Source: Arthrobacter sp. ISL-95
GTDB taxonomy: Bacteria; Actinomycetota; Actinomycetes; Actinomycetales; Micrococcaceae
DNA length: 64,000 nucleotides
Direction of reading: 5' to 3'
Assembly: GCF_018613695.1 (NCBI RefSeq)
Contig: NZ_JAGGPR010000008.1
Span: forward strand, 319,698 to 383,697
Shown: positions 62,694 to 64,000 of the stretch, in pieces
How the letters are laid out: each line of letters opens with the position of its first letter
How positions within the stretch are numbered: position 1 is the first letter of the stretch
The notes under the pieces: generated by a model
Database searches by the model: none
Seen by the model: the letters and a program-made list of their open reading frames with translations, nothing else
What the model was told of the DNA's origin: nothing
Position numbers and translations under genes: made by a program

Positions 62694-62791
62694 CCCTGGA
62701 CTCTACCGGTGGTCACCCGTTGCGATTGCGTACGATTCGGCGGAGTGGTAGCTTTCCCGTGATCGTGTTTTTTCGACAGGAGGTGAGACCC

Positions 62792-62848
62792 ATGAACGCA
62801 GTATCCACAGTGGGCGCTCCCCTGTCCACGATCCCGCGGCTGAGCTAG
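62792..62848 (+). CDS. 18-aa leader peptide upstream of patatin gene
   Basis: A complete ORF, MNAVSTVGAPLSTIPRLS, preceded by an almost perfect Shine-Dalgarno AGGAGGTGA (62778-62786) 5 bases before the ATG. That is the strongest ribosome site in the window, attached to one of its smallest frames. It ends 46 bases before the patatin ATG and spans the left arms of two RNA helices. It is most likely a regulatory uORF and not a functional protein. Confidence 0.6.
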   Translation: MNAVSTVGAPLSTIPRLS

Positions 62849-62891
62849 TCGCCACTGGGAGCGCCAGACAGGCAATTCGCGAAAGGCGACT
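62813..62891 (+). promoter_or_regulatory. Putative translational attenuator
   Basis: Helix A: GGCGCTCCC (62813-62821) pairs with GGGAGCGCC (62857-62865). Helix B: AGTCGCC (62847-62853) pairs with GGCGACT (62885-62891), and its right arm overlaps the patatin ribosome site GAAAGG (62881-62886). Both left arms lie in or at the stop of the 18-codon leader ORF, so a ribosome there would open the patatin start. The pairings are read directly; the mechanism is inference. Confidence 0.5.
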
Positions 62892-62894
62892 CCC

Positions 62895-63920
62895 ATGAAG
62901 ACCACATCTTCCTTTTCACACTTGACCGCGCCCTCTGAACAGCCGGGTTTCGGCCAGTCGGCATCTCCCCAACCCCACCCAACAGTTGACGCCTCACAGA
63001 GGGTGCCTTCCGGCCAGCGGGCGCTGATCCTCGGCGGAGGCGGGTCCACAGGCAATGCATGGCTAATCGGCGTCGTCGCCGGCCTTTTCGACGCCGGGTT
63101 GGACGTGACCGCTGCGGACCTCACCGTTGGCACTTCAGCGGGTTCGACGGCGGCGGCCCAGTTGGCGGGGTCAACCCCCGCTGAGCTTTTTGATGACATC
63201 CTCGCCGCGGCCCCGCGGAAACCCGTCGGGGTGGATGGTTCCGCTTCCAACCGCACCGCTCCTGCTCAGCCCGTTGGCGAGCACAACAAAGCCCGAGCCG
63301 TGACCGACCATATGGAACGAACCAGCAAAATCCTGGAGGACTCGACGGACATGACCGATATGCGACGCCGAATGGGCGCCGCGGCAATGGACATGGCCGC
63401 GGCAATGGACGGCTCAAGTGCACGCTGGCGGGCCACCGTCGCGGCCCGGCTGCCCCATAAGGAATGGCCGGAACGACCGGTGCTCCTCACAGCGGTTGAC
63501 GCCCGCACCGGTAAACCGCTGGTGTTCGACCGCCACAGCGGAGTGGAGTTGGTTGATGCTGTGGCCGCCAGCTGTGCCAGCGGCTTCGCTTACGGTATCG
63601 GCACCAATCACTATATCGACGGCGGCTACCGAACAAACGCCGATAATGCCGACCTCGCGGCCGGGTACAGCCGCGTACTGGTGCTTTCACCGTTTGGGGG
63701 CCGGACACGGACTCCGATGGAGTGGGGCATGCACTTATCCGCACAGGTAGACGAACTATGCCGCAGCGGCAGCAGAGTTGAGACGGTCTTCCCGGACAGC
63801 AAAGCCGAGCACATGTTCGGTGTCAATGCGATGGATTTCTCGCTCCGGTCGGCAGCTGCCCAAGCAGGCTTCGATCAGGGCCGGGATCTGGCTGGTCCGC
63901 TCAGTGAGTTCTGGGGCTGA
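62895..63920 (+). CDS. Patatin-like phospholipase
   Basis: A 341-residue patatin-family serine lipase or acyl hydrolase. After a ~40-residue polar N-terminus come the oxyanion loop GGGGSTG, the nucleophile elbow GTSAG and the catalytic aspartate in DGGYRTNADN. Together they form the Ser-Asp dyad expected to hydrolyse phospholipid acyl esters. No signal peptide is obvious, so it may act inside the cell or on the inner membrane face. The ATG 62895 has GAAAGG 8 bases upstream, inside a predicted helix, with a leader ORF in front. Confidence 0.93.
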   Translation: MKTTSSFSHLTAPSEQPGFGQSASPQPHPTVDASQRVPSGQRALILGGGGSTGNAWLIGVVAGLFDAGLDVTAADLTVGTSAGSTAAAQLAGSTPAELFDDILAAAPRKPVGVDGSASNRTAPAQPVGEHNKARAVTDHMERTSKILEDSTDMTDMRRRMGAAAMDMAAAMDGSSARWRATVAARLPHKEWPERPVLLTAVDARTGKPLVFDRHSGVELVDAVAASCASGFAYGIGTNHYIDGGYRTNADNADLAAGYSRVLVLSPFGGRTRTPMEWGMHLSAQVDELCRSGSRVETVFPDSKAEHMFGVNAMDFSLRSAAAQAGFDQGRDLAGPLSEFWG

Positions 63921-63930
63921 CCTGATGCCA

Positions 63931-63980
63931 GCCAGCCGCGACTGACGGGTTGTTACAACTGTCAGATGCGGCTGGCCTTT
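63931..63980 (+). terminator. Terminator after the patatin gene
   Basis: Arms GCCAGCCGC plus CTGAC (63931-63946) pair with GTCAG plus GCGGCTGGC (63961-63976) across a 2x2 internal loop, followed by CTTTAAAT. It lies 10 bases after the patatin stop. The remaining bases to 64000 show no gene. Confidence 0.7.
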
Positions 63981-64000
63981 AAATGCGGGGAGCCCCGACC

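Overview
The window is high-GC, densely packed actinobacterial chromosome. Gene content and protein flavour (xylA with His54/Asp57/Lys183, a pancreatic-like panD, an OtsB-GH15 fusion, a fused CopD-CtaG protein and many LacI and LLM-flavin genes) point to the Micrococcaceae, most likely an Arthrobacter or Paenarthrobacter soil bacterium. That assignment is inference from family knowledge. I see no tRNA, rRNA, IS element, CRISPR or phage module.

Region 1 (1-23656) is a sugar-catabolism district. It opens with the 5' part of an esterase gene and a LacI regulator, divergent from a three-gene operon (Gfo/Idh/MocA oxidoreductase, DUF993 aldolase-like protein, TIM-barrel isomerase) whose substrate I cannot name. 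After a small unknown gene, a wrecked truncated-haemoglobin gene and a yihY-type membrane protein come xylR<>xylA-xylB, a LacI gene followed by araB-araD-araA plus an aldose epimerase, and a LacI gene divergent from rhaM-rhaI-rhaEW-rhaB. These operons carry catabolic enzymes and regulators but no sugar transporter. Operators are visible in front of each operon and overlap recognisable promoters.

Region 2 (23842-37853) holds panD, an amine-oxidation operon (APC permease, MoaF-like protein, cupin, flavin amine oxidase) with a divergent TetR gene and a perfect palindromic operator, an AEC exporter, a large OtsB-like/GH15 fusion enzyme, and a class III aminotransferase plus mmsA with a divergent PucR regulator, probably for beta-alanine or a related omega-amino acid.

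Region 3 (37869-53288) is rich in LLM flavin monooxygenases. Its core is a translationally coupled minus-strand operon (polar amino acid ABC permease, ATPase, binding lipoprotein, LLM-DUF1684 fusion, LLM, NtaA/SnaA-type LLM). It is divergent from an FAD/NAD(P)-binding protein and a GNAT acetyltransferase. The set resembles S-alkyl-cysteine salvage operons of Bacillus and is the best candidate here for an undescribed pathway. An orphan paralogous binding protein lies nearby.

Region 4 (53292-64000) is more housekeeping: a HerA-like ATPase, an unknown membrane-anchored protein, an AbiEi/DUF559-like protein, a thioredoxin-NHL protein coupled to CopD-CtaG, histone-like HU, a RimJ-type acetyltransferase, and a patatin-like phospholipase preceded by an 18-codon leader ORF inside what looks like a translational attenuator. 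Dispersed palindromic elements of two families punctuate the gene borders.
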